Assembly (NCBI GenBank): GCA_028551475.1
Contig: CM052358.1
Span: 24,702,853-24,766,852, forward strand
Direction: 5' to 3'
Length of the DNA stretch: 64,000 nucleotides
Source of the DNA: Casuarina equisetifolia
Taxonomy: Eukaryota; Streptophyta; Magnoliopsida; Fagales; Casuarinaceae
Positions within the stretch are counted from its first letter, which is position 1; each line of letters begins with the position of its first letter. Positions 25,501 to 45,663 of the stretch are shown piece after piece. Made by a program: the position numbers and the translations under genes. The notes under the pieces were generated by a model, which worked only from the letters and a program-made list of their open reading frames with translations, searched no databases and was not told the DNA's origin.

Positions 25501-27185
25501 GCTTTCGTAGGAGCATTACAGTTAAGAGTTTTGATAATGGAAGGGAAAACATTTGTTGTGGCATCCATCGGCAACACTAAATGATAAAGACGACGCTCAG
25601 CCTTGCCCAGCCCCAATACTGTCCCAGTCAAATGGTCCTGGAAGAAACAAAGATGTGGATAAAAGGTGACTAGACAAGAACTATCATTGGTAAATTTGGC
25701 TACTGACAGAAGTTTGCATTTAAAGGAAGGCACATATAAAACGTCATAAAGTATGACAGAATGAGAAATACGAATAGTGCCAATATGGGTGATAGCCACA
25801 TGACTATTATCAGGCAGTGTAACAGAAATGGGATTCGATGCATAGGACCTGATATTCTCCATACATGCGAGATCACAGGTGATATGATCACTTGCCCCAT
25901 AATCAATAAGCCAATCAGAAGTACTTAAATTTGACAAAGGAGAAACAGTACCTGCAGAAATAGTACCTGTAAAAGTCCCCATAGGCTCAGAAGGCTTAAA
26001 GTGACTAAAAAGCTGAACAATCTACTAGTATTGCTCAGGTGAAATACTCAGACCAGCTGGTTTAGGCACCTTAACTGGTGCCACACTGCTCACAGGTGGT
26101 GAAGGTCGATCCTTAGAATCAATACCAACGGCATGAGCTGTACAATTGCCTCCCTTCTTTTGATTCTTGGGCCCAATAGAAAAAGACCGAGTAAAAGGAG
26201 GCCGAGTAGAGGATGGCCTACTAGAGAATGGCCTAGTAGAAGGAGGCCTATCAGGAAACCCAACCAATTGATAACACCTATCTTTGGTGTGTCCAGAACG
26301 TTTACAATGATCATAGAAGAAAGGAGACAGTCCTTGTCCAAGTCTTCCAACAAAAGAAGACGATCATAACGAACCTACAACAGTTGACATATTATCTCTC
26401 TGATTGTATCCAAACCCCTCTCCAGATGACACGGGAGCCTTAACATTAAATGCCTACAAATTAGTTCGCCCACTATTAACATGTAGACTTTGTTGGTGCT
26501 TCTCATTAACAACTTGCTAAAAAACCTCATTGAAAGAAGGCATACAACTGCGAGAAGTGATGTTACTCCTCACTGTAGCATAAAAGGATTGAAGTCCAAG
26601 TAGAAAACACATAACCCGCCTAGTCTCTTGCTGTTTGGCTAGAAAGGCGGGAAGATTACATGTACACTTGTTACAAGTACATTGGACTACAATTAAACAC
26701 TTATCCAGCTTCGCCCACAAGTCAGAAAGACAAGAGAAATACTTAGCAACGGATTCATGAGGTTGTTGTTTCACTTCTGTAATTTGTTGCTCCAAATCAT
26801 ACTGACGTGTCCCAATGACTTGAGAATATCTTGTCTTAAGTAGTTTCTAAGTGACAGAAGCATCAGGACAATGAGAAATAGCATTGGCAATTTCAGTAGA
26901 TACTGAATTCATCAACCAAGATATCACAATCAAATTACACTTATCCCATAGACCAACATAAGGATCACTAGCATCAGGCCTAGGAAATTTACCATTTACC
27001 ATATCAAGCTTATCTATAGATCCAAGTGCAATGAGCATTTTCCTTTTCCAAGTAAAATAATCAGCAAGACCCATAAGTAACTAAGGAACCAATACAATTG
27101 TAGAGACATCTCCAGGGGCCAGAAGTAAAGTAGCCAGAACTGATGTGGGAGTGTTAAACAAAGAGCTTTCTGAACTAGAACCCAT
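22558..27185 (-). pseudogene. Copia gag-pol remnant
   Basis: Possible gag ATG at 27185 (MGSSSESSLF). Gag pieces lie at 26847-27074 (ADYFTWKRKMLIAL) and 26517-26795, followed by a damaged zinc-knuckle region near 26270-26350. The protease near 25880-25905 reads LIDYGASDHI; the active-site D-S/T-G has become D-Y-G. GAG-pre-integrase (LWHCRFGH near 25430) and integrase pieces run down to about 24690. Reverse transcriptase occupies 23177-24082, with [18 protein letters not shown] and YVDDML near 23535-23552. RNase H is at 22558-22884 (YCDNEAIVHIANNPIFHERT). Many stops separate these blocks. The long plus-strand frame at 24282-24590 is an antisense shadow of the hinge between integrase and RT. Confidence 0.92.
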
Positions 27186-27485
27186 AGTGACAGAATAAAA
27201 AAGGGAAAGCTTGTGGGATGACAAAAATGATACCGAATAAAAAAAGAGAAGAACTGGGACTACAAATGATGTTTTAAAGGTAAAGTATGCGGATTGGGAG
27301 GAATAAAGCAGAGAAAAGATGCTCACTAGACTGGAGAAGTCCAGAGGACCAGAGACGGAGAGAAAAAGGGCGGTAAAAGACCGTTGTGAGAAGAAACGAT
27401 GCGTTTTGCACCTCTGTGAATGGGAGAGGGGACAAAACGCATCATATAATTAACGGTGAAACGGTGTGTTTTAATAAACAAAATG

Positions 27486-27796
27486 CACTGTTTAAATAAA
27501 TGAAACAGTGAGTTTTGAGATACGAACGAAACACACCATTTAAAGAAGTGAAATGGTGAGTTTGGGGACCAACAGTGAAACACACCGTTTAAATAAAACG
27601 GTGAGCTTGGGCGAACTGACAAAATGCACCGTTTAAATAAGTTAAACGGTGAGTTTGAACAAACAGACGAAACACACCATTTAAATAAGCGAAATGGTGA
27701 CTTTAAACAAACTGACGAAACGCATCGTTTAAATAAGTTAAACAGTGAGTTTGGGAATAACTAACAAAACGCACCGTTTAAATAAGTTAAATGGTG
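27486..27796. repeat. Seven-unit hairpin repeat array in the copia leader
   Basis: Seven units with a period of 44-49 bp lie between the primer-binding site and gag. Each has an 8-base arm, a loop of 5-10 bases and the complementary arm. Arms at 27486/27503 (CACTGTTT/AAACAGTG), 27534/27551 (CACCATTT/AAATGGTG), 27583/27596 and 27627/27644 (CACCGTTT/AAACGGTG), and 27675/27692 (CACCATTT/AAATGGTG) pair perfectly with different sequences. The units at 27723/27740 and 27772/27789 pair imperfectly. Related but irregular motifs continue at 27430-27480 and 27830-27910. The role is unknown; it could be a leader structure of the element's RNA. Confidence 0.85.
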
Positions 27797-28203
27797 AGTT
27801 TGGGAATGTTAATGAAATGGGGCGTTTTGGTGAAGACAGAAACCAAAATAAGTAAAAACGGTGCATTTAAACTTAAGTGAAACGAGACGTTTTAAAGGGG
27901 CCAAACGCTCTTTTTAAAAACAGGTTTAAGAAACAAAAAGTAAAACCTAATGGATCAAAAGCAGTGAAAAAAGCACGAACTGTGAAGAGCACGAAGAACA
28001 AACTCAGAAAGAAAAACTCAATTTTGACCTAAAAAAGGCACCAAACAAACCAAATGAAAGAACGATCGATATATAGATCAAACTTTCAAAACAAAGACAA
28101 CAAAAGGAGTAAGAAAACAACAACTCTTAAGCTAGAAGAGAAAAGGAATAAGATTTGTGAGAGGAGAGAAAAACATACCCGATTGTGCGAAAACCCTAAC
28201 CCG

Positions 28204-28217
28204 GCTCACTGATACCA
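28204..28217 (-). other. Copia primer-binding site
   Basis: The minus strand reads TGGTATCAGTGAGC directly after the 5' LTR. It matches the usual plant copia site for initiator methionine tRNA (TGGTATCAGAGC) apart from two inserted or changed bases. Confidence 0.85.
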
Positions 28218-28492
28218 TCTAAGAAACCGATACGAAGGATAGAAGGAGGAAGAACACAAATCTGGCCTGAACCTCTTTCTCTTGATATACTTGCTCAAAA
28301 GAAAATTTACATCATATAAAAGGAAAATAGGCATTGGTGGAGGAGTCGGTGCCCACAAATGGGCTAGGTTTAACCTAGCCCACCTTACAAACAATCAGAT
28401 TAGGCCTAAGGCCCCTAAATACAATAATAAAGAATATGGGCCTAAAGCCCAATACACGCAAATAATACACCCAAATAATACAAATATTAACA
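28218..28492 (-). repeat. Copia 5' LTR
   Basis: 275 bp, ending next to the primer-binding site. It has the same termini and internal palindrome (28361-28381) as the 3' LTR. Confidence 0.92.
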
Positions 28493-28497
28493 CTACT

Positions 28498-30794
28498 TTC
28501 ACTAGTCAACAAGAATGATCTCCTCATTTACTTGTTAGATGCATTTTCTTTTGCCATCTAGTTAAATTGATTTGGCAATTTTTCATCAAAGTATTCCTAT
28601 TGTCATTAGTTAGAGAAACAAAACATTGATTAACATATTCATATGAAGAAAACCACTGAACATGGATGGAGGGATTCTGCTTCCACCTTCTAGGTAAAAA
28701 TAATAATAACAATAATTTACAATCATTAATTCCAAATTTTCAATGCATTTCAATTGGTTTCTTTCTCATATTTGATTTTTCAAACTTCAAGCCTAGTGCT
28801 AAAAAACGAAAGAAGAAAGCTAGAATACAAAAGAATTCATATTCTTCAAAGGCTCAAATATAAATGCTCAAAATACAGAAGGAAAGCACCTATTGAAGAA
28901 AACATCTAATGCAGATAAATAGAAAAAATATAAAGTACCTGCCATAACAAATGTTTACTCATCATCATTCTATAGAACGTTAATCAAAACCCTCTATCCT
29001 ACTAGAAAAAAAATATGGAAAAATAAGGAAAATAAGGAAAATAGGCATAAGTGCTAATCTCATAGATACCACCTACACATTTTACATGTTTTTCACCATC
29101 TAACCACTGTCAAACCCCTCAACCTGAATCAACTAGCAAGCTGCCGCAGCAACCAATTCAACAACTACTTGAGATGCATCATAGGAAGTAATCAGGAGTT
29201 CTTCGAGTAACATTCGGTTCTCCGCCCCTTGGAGCAGTTTAAAGCTGTAACCAAACAGTTTCCAAGCTCATTGTTTAAAAAACTACGTATGAGTGGTAGG
29301 CCCTTTAACTTTAATACTATCATCCGTGCGCGACGGCCTATAGGGCTTATGTGAGTTTATATAGAAAGGGGGAAAAAGAAAATAACTTGAATGAACTTGA
29401 GGCCTTTGCGGTCCTCAACTTCAAGGAATGATGCCATATTTCCACAACGACACCGGTAACTAGGTGTACTTGGACATGAGACATTATTTTATTTTTTCCT
29501 AACGTTAGTTAATTCATTTATAAGTTACGGATAATAGTTACTACAAGCAAGTACGCGTACCCCTAAAGCACAATCAGTACTGCTAGTTGAAATGCATTGA
29601 AGCTGAATACTTTTATAAAAACATGAGAAATTAAAAGACAGGTAAATGTTATAAAGAATTAGAAAACTATCATCAGAAAATAAAGTTTCATTCACATCAA
29701 TATTAAAAACATAAGACTTCATCAACCTAAAATTATTATTGGAAGTTGTACTCATATGTATGAGTATTCAAAAATTGTACTCATATGCATGAGTATTCTT
29801 TTCCTGAACAATGAACTCTACAATAAATTACAAACTATGAGATTTGATTAATCAAAAGCATGTAATTCAAGTAAAATTGCACAATAAAAATAGTTAAAAG
29901 TAATTATAACAATTAACTTGACCTCTCATAGCATGTACGCGACTAAGTAATTATTAAAGATGAATGAATAATAAATTTTATGAATAATTTATGGTATAGT
30001 GGTTAACTTTGAGATAAAAAATATTCAAAAATTTCTTCAATAAATAAATTATATCAAATAAATTTTTTTTTCAGACATCGTCTTAGAATTTAGCATCTTT
30101 AGCTGAAGCCAACCTCAAGATTATAGCAAATTCATTTTAGTAAGCACATAATTTGAAGAAAAAAAAAAGAGAGAGAGAGAAGAAATTCATTTATAAGTGT
30201 TTCGTCTCATAAATTATTTTAAAAATTTACATAATCACTCGACGAATAACTATAAACAAATATAAAGCTTATTGAAATTATCATAAACATGAACCCGCTT
30301 AGTACTATCCCTTCAAGATTAGTACCAGGGCAATTTACCAAATGCAATAATTTATGAATAAAACAAAAACAAACTCATCCAATACTCATTGAAAACATTA
30401 GAGAGAGAAAAAACCAGACTTGTACAAACTTGTAAAATAATAAATAGTCAAATAAGATTTACGGAATAGAAGGAAGAAAGTATATTTTGTATAAAGCTAA
30501 AATTTACAATGAGATAAATAAAGCTAACCCTTCCGCTTTGCTTCAAACAAATTACAAAAGGAGTGCAAGGAAATTACCATTCAAGTCAAAAGTGATTGGT
30601 AACTGTCCGCCACAAAGGAGATCTAGAAGTGGGTATATCCAGCACAAAAAGCCGAAGGGACAAGGAAGAAATCATCCAAATTAAGATCCTCTTCTGCATA
30701 CTCATCTTCACAATCCAATTGTTCACTCTTATCTACACAATCCCTTCATTCATTCTCATTTCAATCTACTCTTATGTTTACCGGCTAACACGAC
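28498..30794. repeat. TNL-3 3' flank, paralogous to the TNL-2 flank
   Basis: No gene. 28525-29465 aligns with 12335-13305, and 29490-30794 aligns with 14335-14435 plus 15088-16405. A short GA run lies near 30169-30180. The empty site for the 14.4-kb LINE tail is at 29565-29582. Confidence 0.75.
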
Positions 30795-33700
30795 CTAAGA
30801 GAAATCCTTAAGATTTTTCAGTTTCAAACCTTGTGGAGAAATGCTTTGGATAACATCAACAAACATTGAAACATCTTGCTCGTGTGCCAGACGTGACTTC
30901 CACCCTGTTGCCTGCCCATTCCAGCTACTTTCAATTGAAATCTCAAAGCAGTGACATTCATCCAAATGCATCTTAGTTTTACGTAGGAACTCAGCTGGTA
31001 TAAACGCCCAAAATCCATTTTGGCCAATAAGAGGGACTTCAGGGACTCGACAAACCAAGCCCAGGCACGTTTTCTCGGGAGACGCTGAATGGTCTGTCGG
31101 TTTAAAGGCTTGAAATTGGCAAGTCAGCTCAAGAGGCGCGGGATTACTACCTCCAGCAGAAGTGCTACAATTTGAATACGCATGCTCACCAACTTCATAA
31201 GCCACGAACAAAGCAATTCCCACTATCAACTCTTCCGAATCCACATCTCCACCAAAAAAAAAAAAAATGGAGTTTTTATGGTTGAACCAATCTGGGACTT
31301 CGCATCCTAGTGTAGGGCCCAATGCAAACATGTCTCCCTCATCAAAATTGTAATACTGGAAACAAAACAATAAAAAGAGAGAGAAAGACGTGAACTATAA
31401 GAATTGTAAATTATCATAATAGGCATTTTTTGAAAAGGAGAGAAAGTGGCTTACCCTTGATTCCTCCGGATTCAGTTGCAAGATCTTATAAGGAGTGCCA
31501 TCTATGGCCAAGGAAAACCAAACACTAGCCCTTGCTTCCATTTCAAGACGATCCATCCCTTCCAATGGACTATTTACCACTTCTAAATCAAATAGGCTTA
31601 ATGGAAGTGTTGGCAATGTTTGAAGTTGACGACAACTATTCATATCTAATGATTTAAGTTGAGGGAGTCGATAAAAGTTTTTTGGTATTTTTGTAAAGTT
31701 GTTCTCATCAAGATATAAGTTTTGAAGTGAAGATAAAGAACCAAAATCACTAAGAAATTCTCCATCTAATAATTTGCAATAACTCAAATTTAATGTTTTT
31801 ACAAAGATTAAACTTGACATTAAATTATGGGAAGAATTATAATTTGGATGTGAGAAAAAATGAGTTCCTGCCAAATTGAGATTTTGTAAAGAAGTTATGC
31901 TACACACATTTTTCGGAAAATTCTCAAGTTTTTCACAAAAAGAAAGATTAAGGTGCACAAGAGATTCCCAACATATTTCCTTTGGTATTCTGTTACAACT
32001 CCTGCAAAATTTTAGGTCCAAGCACAAAAGCTTTTTGAAAGTTGCGATGGATGGATGAACCATTTTTAAAGACTTACACAATCCAAATTTTAAATCCTCA
32101 AGATTTGGAACTTCACTCAAATTTGGAATCTCCCTCAAGTCTTTGGAACAAAAAAGGTCAATGCACTTCAATCGATTAAAAGTCTGTTATAAATAAACAT
32201 AAAGTTAAAGAAAATAACAAAAAGGATTAAAAGCCAAAAGGAACAAGAAAAGGCCGAAATCTTACCTTCTTTTCATGCCATAGCACATTGATCTCACTAT
32301 GTTGCATAGAAAGCTTAACAAGATTGTTTGCTTGAAAACTTCCCAGTAAGGATTCTAAAGGAAATTTCAACAATTCTAGAACACGTAATTCACTACTCAA
32401 TATTAAGTTGCAATGATTTCCAACCCATGTTATGTTGATAAGTCTATAGGGATAGCTCATAATAAATATTGTCAACTTCTCCATTTTTTAGAAAGCTTTG
32501 AAATTTAGCTCCTCTGATCTTGAGAAAGAGTTAAAGACAACCCCTTTAATTGCATTAGTTCCCTATAAAATAGGAAAAACAAGATTAGCATGACAACAAT
32601 AGTTTGTAATACTTGAAAATGATATCAAATTTGTTTTCTAGTGCACACATTTGTAACAAAATACTTACAAAATTATACTTTAACACTTGAATGATATCTT
32701 TATTGCACCACAATTTGCTTTTATTGCCAGGCTCCATTGGAAATAATTTATTGACAATTTGTTGGCCCATTTCTCTTAATAAATCATGCATCCAAATCAT
32801 CCCTTCACATGAAATCTTTATGAGAGATTTTTTTTTAGAACTTCAAAATTAACTATTGGTTTGGAACCTAAACTCTCAAATATAGGCAAAATTTTTACTT
32901 CTAAGGCCCCAACAAAAAAACAAGCAATATCTAAAAGCATTTTTTTTTTTGCAATTTCTTCAAACCATCATAGCTTATTTTAAGTTTACTAAAAACTTCA
33001 TCCTCCATACATTCTAAATTATTAAGGGTACTCTCTCACACTTCTATTTTCTCATCACACAACAATGAAGCAATTACTTCCAGCCCTAAAGGAAGATATC
33101 CAACTGATTTTACAACATGCTTTGTCATTTTTTTAAAATCATTTTCCATAAAAGATCTATTGAATGCTTTTCTACAAAAAAGCTCTAAGGCATCTTTTTC
33201 TTCTAGCTAGCCAACTTTATAAATATCACTTTCACTTACATTTGGCTTCCAAAGTTGACTCTCTGTACCTGTCACAACAATTCTACTCCCTTTGCCAAAC
33301 CAATCAGGGCTCCCAGCTAGTACTTTTAATTGGTCTTGATTCACATCATCAAGAACAATGAAAACCTTTTTATTGCATAATCTTTGCTTTAACTCCTCAA
33401 CTCCATCAAGGTGATTAGATATTTCCCTATTATTTTCCTTTAGGATCTCATGAAAAATTTGTTGTTGCAACTTCTCTAAGCTACTTCCTTTATCCTTACC
33501 ACAACAAACAAAAGAGCTATCAATAAATTCATAATGGACATAATTGTAGAAGGCTCTAGCTAGTGTTGTTTTGCCCATACCACTCATTCCATGAATCCCT
33601 ATAAATCGGACATCATCCGATTGCAAACAAACTAATGACTTCAATTCCTCCACTCGGGATTTTATGCCAACAAGGTCTTTGAAAATATCTGATGGGTTCA

Positions 33701-34424
33701 AACGCAATCCTTGAGATATTGTTGTAGTGATTTGTTCAACAATGGTTGCTTCAGGGCTGGAAATAAAAGGTTATTAATTAGGATTGAAAAGCATACTTAA
33801 AGTTTAACGAAGAAATTAAGTAAGATTTGTCAAAATAGTCCTTAAAAAGACTAGTTAAATTTAGTCTAATAAATTAAATTGATAGTACCTGGTATGTAGT
33901 ACACGCATTCCGGCCATGTCAGCGACTTCTTTCAAAGCGGCTCTCCACGCTCTCATTTTTTCTGCATCAACTTCTGGATCTTCTTGATGCTTAGCGAAAG
34001 CTTTGGCAAAAATTCCCTTTTGCTTTCTTACATTGGCAGGATCCACATGGTAAAAAAGGGGAAGAACTTTTAGCCCCCTCTTTTTCTTGCATCTCAGGAT
34101 CTCAACTAGCTCATTCAAGCACCACTTTGATTCTGCGAAGGTCTTTGAGATGACAACCACCGCGTATTGGGATTCTTTGATTGCCTTAAAGAGTTCTTCG
34201 GCAATAGTGCTTCCTTGTTCTAGTTTTTTGTCGTCTTTGAAGACAATAAAGCCCCTTTGCTGGAAAGCTTTATGCAGATGATCCACAAAACCGAAGCGGG
34301 TGTCTTCACCGCGAAAGCTGAGGAAAATATCATACGACGATGGAGGTGTTGAAGAAGAAAAAGGAGATGAGGATGAAGTGGCTATCTGAGTACTCAAGGC
34401 AATCACTGGAGGATACTCAGCCAA
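30795..34424 (-). pseudogene. TNL-3: TIR-NBS-LRR resistance gene, broken
   Basis: Same five-exon layout as TNL-2. The TIR exon runs 33889 to about 34424 (SYDIFLSFRGEDTR, CLNELVEIL). The NB-ARC exon starts at 33756 (GMSGMGKTT as P-loop, VFIVLDDVN) and ends with MHDLL near 32785-32800. Linker and LRR exons are at about 32265-32560 and 31455-32185. The C-JID exon runs about 30795-31355, with an A-run (about 31255-31267) coding for a phenylalanine run. Breaks seen: where TNL-2 has two ATGs, TNL-3 reads GTG ATT, so its frame opens with no ATG. A TAG lies at about 33208 in the NB-ARC, TGG has become TGA near 33040, a frameshift is likely in the T-run near 32940, and a TAG lies before LRR residue MEKLT (about 32487). 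No functional receptor is expected. Confidence 0.9.
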
Positions 34425-35450
34425 TCGGCAGGATTCCGAGGTCCCAAGCTTGTTTGGTAATAAGACTCGACAGATTGGGTTTTGCTAGATGCAGTTGACT
34501 TCCCTCTCGGGCTTTACCGCATTCTGAAATTTCCAGGAAACTTCCAAAGCCCCTTCTTCACTTGGAGGCCATTGCATCTCACAGTTGTTTAATGCAGCGT
34601 AACCATTGCGAGGACATCATATTGAGCAAGAAATATAAACAATATCCACTTAGTGTGTTTATTGTTTATAAAATCTTTCCAATCAATTAACTTTCAACGG
34701 GGGCGACATGAGGTTCTGTAAATTAAAAAAAGTTTACTGACAAATTGTCTAAAGAAAGGGACGCGAAGAAATTAATAAGTAAAGTAGAGATAGTCTTCCT
34801 CGACTTCTTGTGCACTTGAACTCTAATCCTTGTAATAACACGAAACACTCACAACGGGACCAACTCAAGCATCCAAATTTCTTTTCCTTCGATCCAAATT
34901 ATTTGATATAAAGGTGGCCTTAAGTTGGACGTGCAATCCCAAGATTCGAATGAAAACCACCAGTCTTCCACAGACAATCATAGTTGGCCACTGCTCCTCA
35001 AACTACTATAAGCAGCAGAACTTTTGCTTCCTAGAAAATTGAGATAGAAGTGCTTGAAACGCAACCCCATTACGGATTCTGGGGTTCCTTTCGAGCTCTT
35101 TACACACTTCGTGGCTGAGCTTCTCGTAGTTAAAGACATCTACATAATCTTGATCGCTCCTCAGATGAAGGGCTGGGGTGAGACTGAGTATCCATAGAAC
35201 ATATCAGTCAAGAAAGGCATAGTTCAATCTAGATACAAAATAGAAACTTCGTAGGTCAGCATCATAATGGGTTAGTTCTCAAAATTCGGTGTGATTGATC
35301 ACGTCGAGGCAGAAAGATAAAGAAATAATGTGTTAATGCGTCTGTTCGTAGGGTAACAGGACGGAAACATCAAGGAGGACACAGTTCGAAACATCAACTG
35401 CCAATCACAAGCATTACATAGAAGCATTTAAATTCTTGGCTGATTGGCCT
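34425..35450. repeat. TNL-3 5' flank, shared with TNL-1 and TNL-2 flanks
   Basis: No gene. 34610-34830 aligns with 7737-8000, including the TATA-like box at 34664-34675. 34950-35000 aligns with 8180-8225. 35162-35430 aligns with 21421-21690. Confidence 0.7.
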
Positions 35451-36039
35451 GTGATAAGGATCCAACAACTAATTCATCCTTTAGATTATGTTGAAGCGGA
35501 AGTAAAGTTCAGATATTAATTTGTTAGTGATGAAGTGATTAATACAATAATGACATATAAAATAAATATTTAAAATATAGAAAATTTCACATGTTCTGAG
35601 ATGAACCAATCTCACATCTATGAAGCAACATTACATTACTATTGAGAGATTTTTACTTCCAGAAATCTTTCCTAATAGATCTTACACTTTGATTATTCTG
35701 ACAGCGGCATAAATGATAGTTTTATAAAGGAAACAGGAAATAGACTTTAATTGAAAAAATTTTCTTTTTGTATTTACTCTGACTTTACCTAAAATATTGA
35801 GAGAGCTACTCTCAATTCTTGGATCTTCCTTGATCTTAATTTTCTGGTTCTCGTTCCCTTTCGTTAGATGAAGTTGAAGGGATGGGTTTTGGAGTCTGTG
35901 TGCATGGACTTTGATTTTGTGGCTTGTGAGCCTTGTTTTCTATATATGCAGCCATTTGTTGTGATATCAATGCTAACATCCTTTACATGTTAATGAAAAA
36001 AATCTTCTTGGGAGAGCTTTTGATTGGTCAAATTTGTTG
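35451..36039. other. Intergenic, nothing recognised
   Basis: AT-rich sequence without a supported gene. ATTATTTG-like and TCTCACATC stretches near 35600 resemble 10330-10520, so part of it may belong to the same dispersed family. Confidence 0.4.
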
Positions 36040-37020
36040 AGGACAAAAATTTCACATGAAAAATAAATAATCTTTTGATAATGTTAAAATGTAAACTTGT
36101 CCCTTCAATTTAAGAGTTAGTTGTTTAGGTGAAATTTTGAGCTTTTAATATAACATTAGAGTTTCGGTTAATATTTTTCTACTTTCATTTAACTTTAAGC
36201 CTATTAAATATGCTCAACGTGTGGGAGTTTCCATTTCAACCCATTTAGTTTTTGGTCCCAAGATGTGCTTGATATGTAAAGAAGTACAAAGTCTCACATG
36301 AGAAAAAAATAATTATTTGATGTTTAAATGTAAAGTTGTCCTTTTCAACTTATCTTTTAACTTTGAGCCCATTGAATACGCTTAGTGTGTAAGAGTATCC
36401 ATTTCACTTCATTCAATTTTTTTGTTTAAGGTATACTTAATTTATGAGAAATATTAAAAATGAAAGCCTTATATGAAAAATAAATGATTATTAGGTAATG
36501 TTTAGATGTAAAATTATTTTCTCAAACCAAAACTAGCTCTTAGGTTGGACTTTAAGTGTATTAAAGCTCAAGTTGATCCATTTCAACTTTCATTAACTTT
36601 GAGCCATTAAATATGTTTGGTGTGTGGGAACATTCATTCCACCCATCCAATTTTTGAGTCCAAGGTATGCTTAGTGACTAAAAGAGTATTGAAGATGAAA
36701 AATCACATGCTAAAAAAACTTAATTATCTGATATTGTTTAAACTTAATACTATACATCCAACTTAAGAGTTAGGTTTTTGGCTTTAATGATAGCCTAGGT
36801 TAAACCTCTTCAACTTTTTTTAATTTTGAGCCTATTGGAAAGATTTCATGTCTACACATACTCATTTCACTCCATTCAACTTTGTGGTCCAAATTATACT
36901 TAGTGCGTGAGAAAATATTAAAGATGAAAATCTTATGTTGGAAAGAAACAAACTTTAAGTAGTGTTTATATGTAAAATCGCTCTATTATCTTGAGAGTTA
37001 AATTTTGGATTGAATCTTAG
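36040..37020. repeat. Degenerate tandem repeat before HUB2
   Basis: At least four diverged copies of a unit of about 170-240 bp. The landmark TAACTTTGAGCC (variants TAACTTTAAGCC and TAATTTTGAGCC) occurs at 36190, 36358, 36594 and 36821. Each is followed by CATTTCA-, GGTCCAAGGTATGCTTAGTG- and GAAAATATTAAAGATGAAAA-like stretches. No open frame runs through it. It lies about 0.5-1.4 kb upstream of the HUB2 ATG. Confidence 0.75.
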
Positions 37021-37488
37021 GCTTTTTAACAAAACTATCACTATCTTCTTGCCTGTTCATTTTCGAATAAGACTCCATAATCATCATCTTCACAATTTGA
37101 AGTCAGGATCACGTATGGAATTAGAAGATTGATATAACTTTAAGTCATTTTTATTAGCTAGCTTTCCCTCCAACGATCTTCAATACTCTAGTCTTTCGTT
37201 TGCTTGTTCTGTTTTAGCATATTGCTCTTTATGAATAAAAAGATTTAATGCTTAAATCTTGTGAAAACCAACGTGGAATTCGTCAAGAGAAGAAGAAGGG
37301 AAAAAAAAAAAGGAAAAAAAAAAAAAAGAGTAAGATTGCGTGTTAAAAACGGTGAGTTTTAAGCCCCGCAATTCCCCGTTGTCTTTTGTACGGTGTCGTT
37401 CCGAGCAAGCTCTCTTCTTGTGCCTTTAGAGTTCCGCGGAGCTTGAAGTTTGGGACTCTAATGGTGTCCCCAGTTGCGGAAGCGTGAA

Positions 37489-45663
<8,175 letters not shown>

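Larger units (their letters stand above)
22275..28492 (-). mobile_element. Ty1/copia LTR retrotransposon, degenerate
   Basis: The element has two LTRs (22275-22550 and 28218-28492) and a 5-bp target duplication, CTACT, at 22270-22274 and 28493-28497. A primer-binding site sits beside the high-coordinate LTR and a polypurine tract beside the low-coordinate one, so it is transcribed from high to low coordinates. Domain order gag, protease, integrase, reverse transcriptase, RNase H is that of copia. Stops and shifts run through all domains, so it is not autonomous. It lies in the spacer between TNL-2 and TNL-3; the sequence just beyond it (from about 28525) is the paralog of 12335 onward. Confidence 0.95.

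Noticed and set aside
27420-27910. Possible CRISPR array (regular repeats and spacers)
   Set aside because: The host is a plant, the units are diverged hairpins with no unique spacers, and they lie inside a copia leader.
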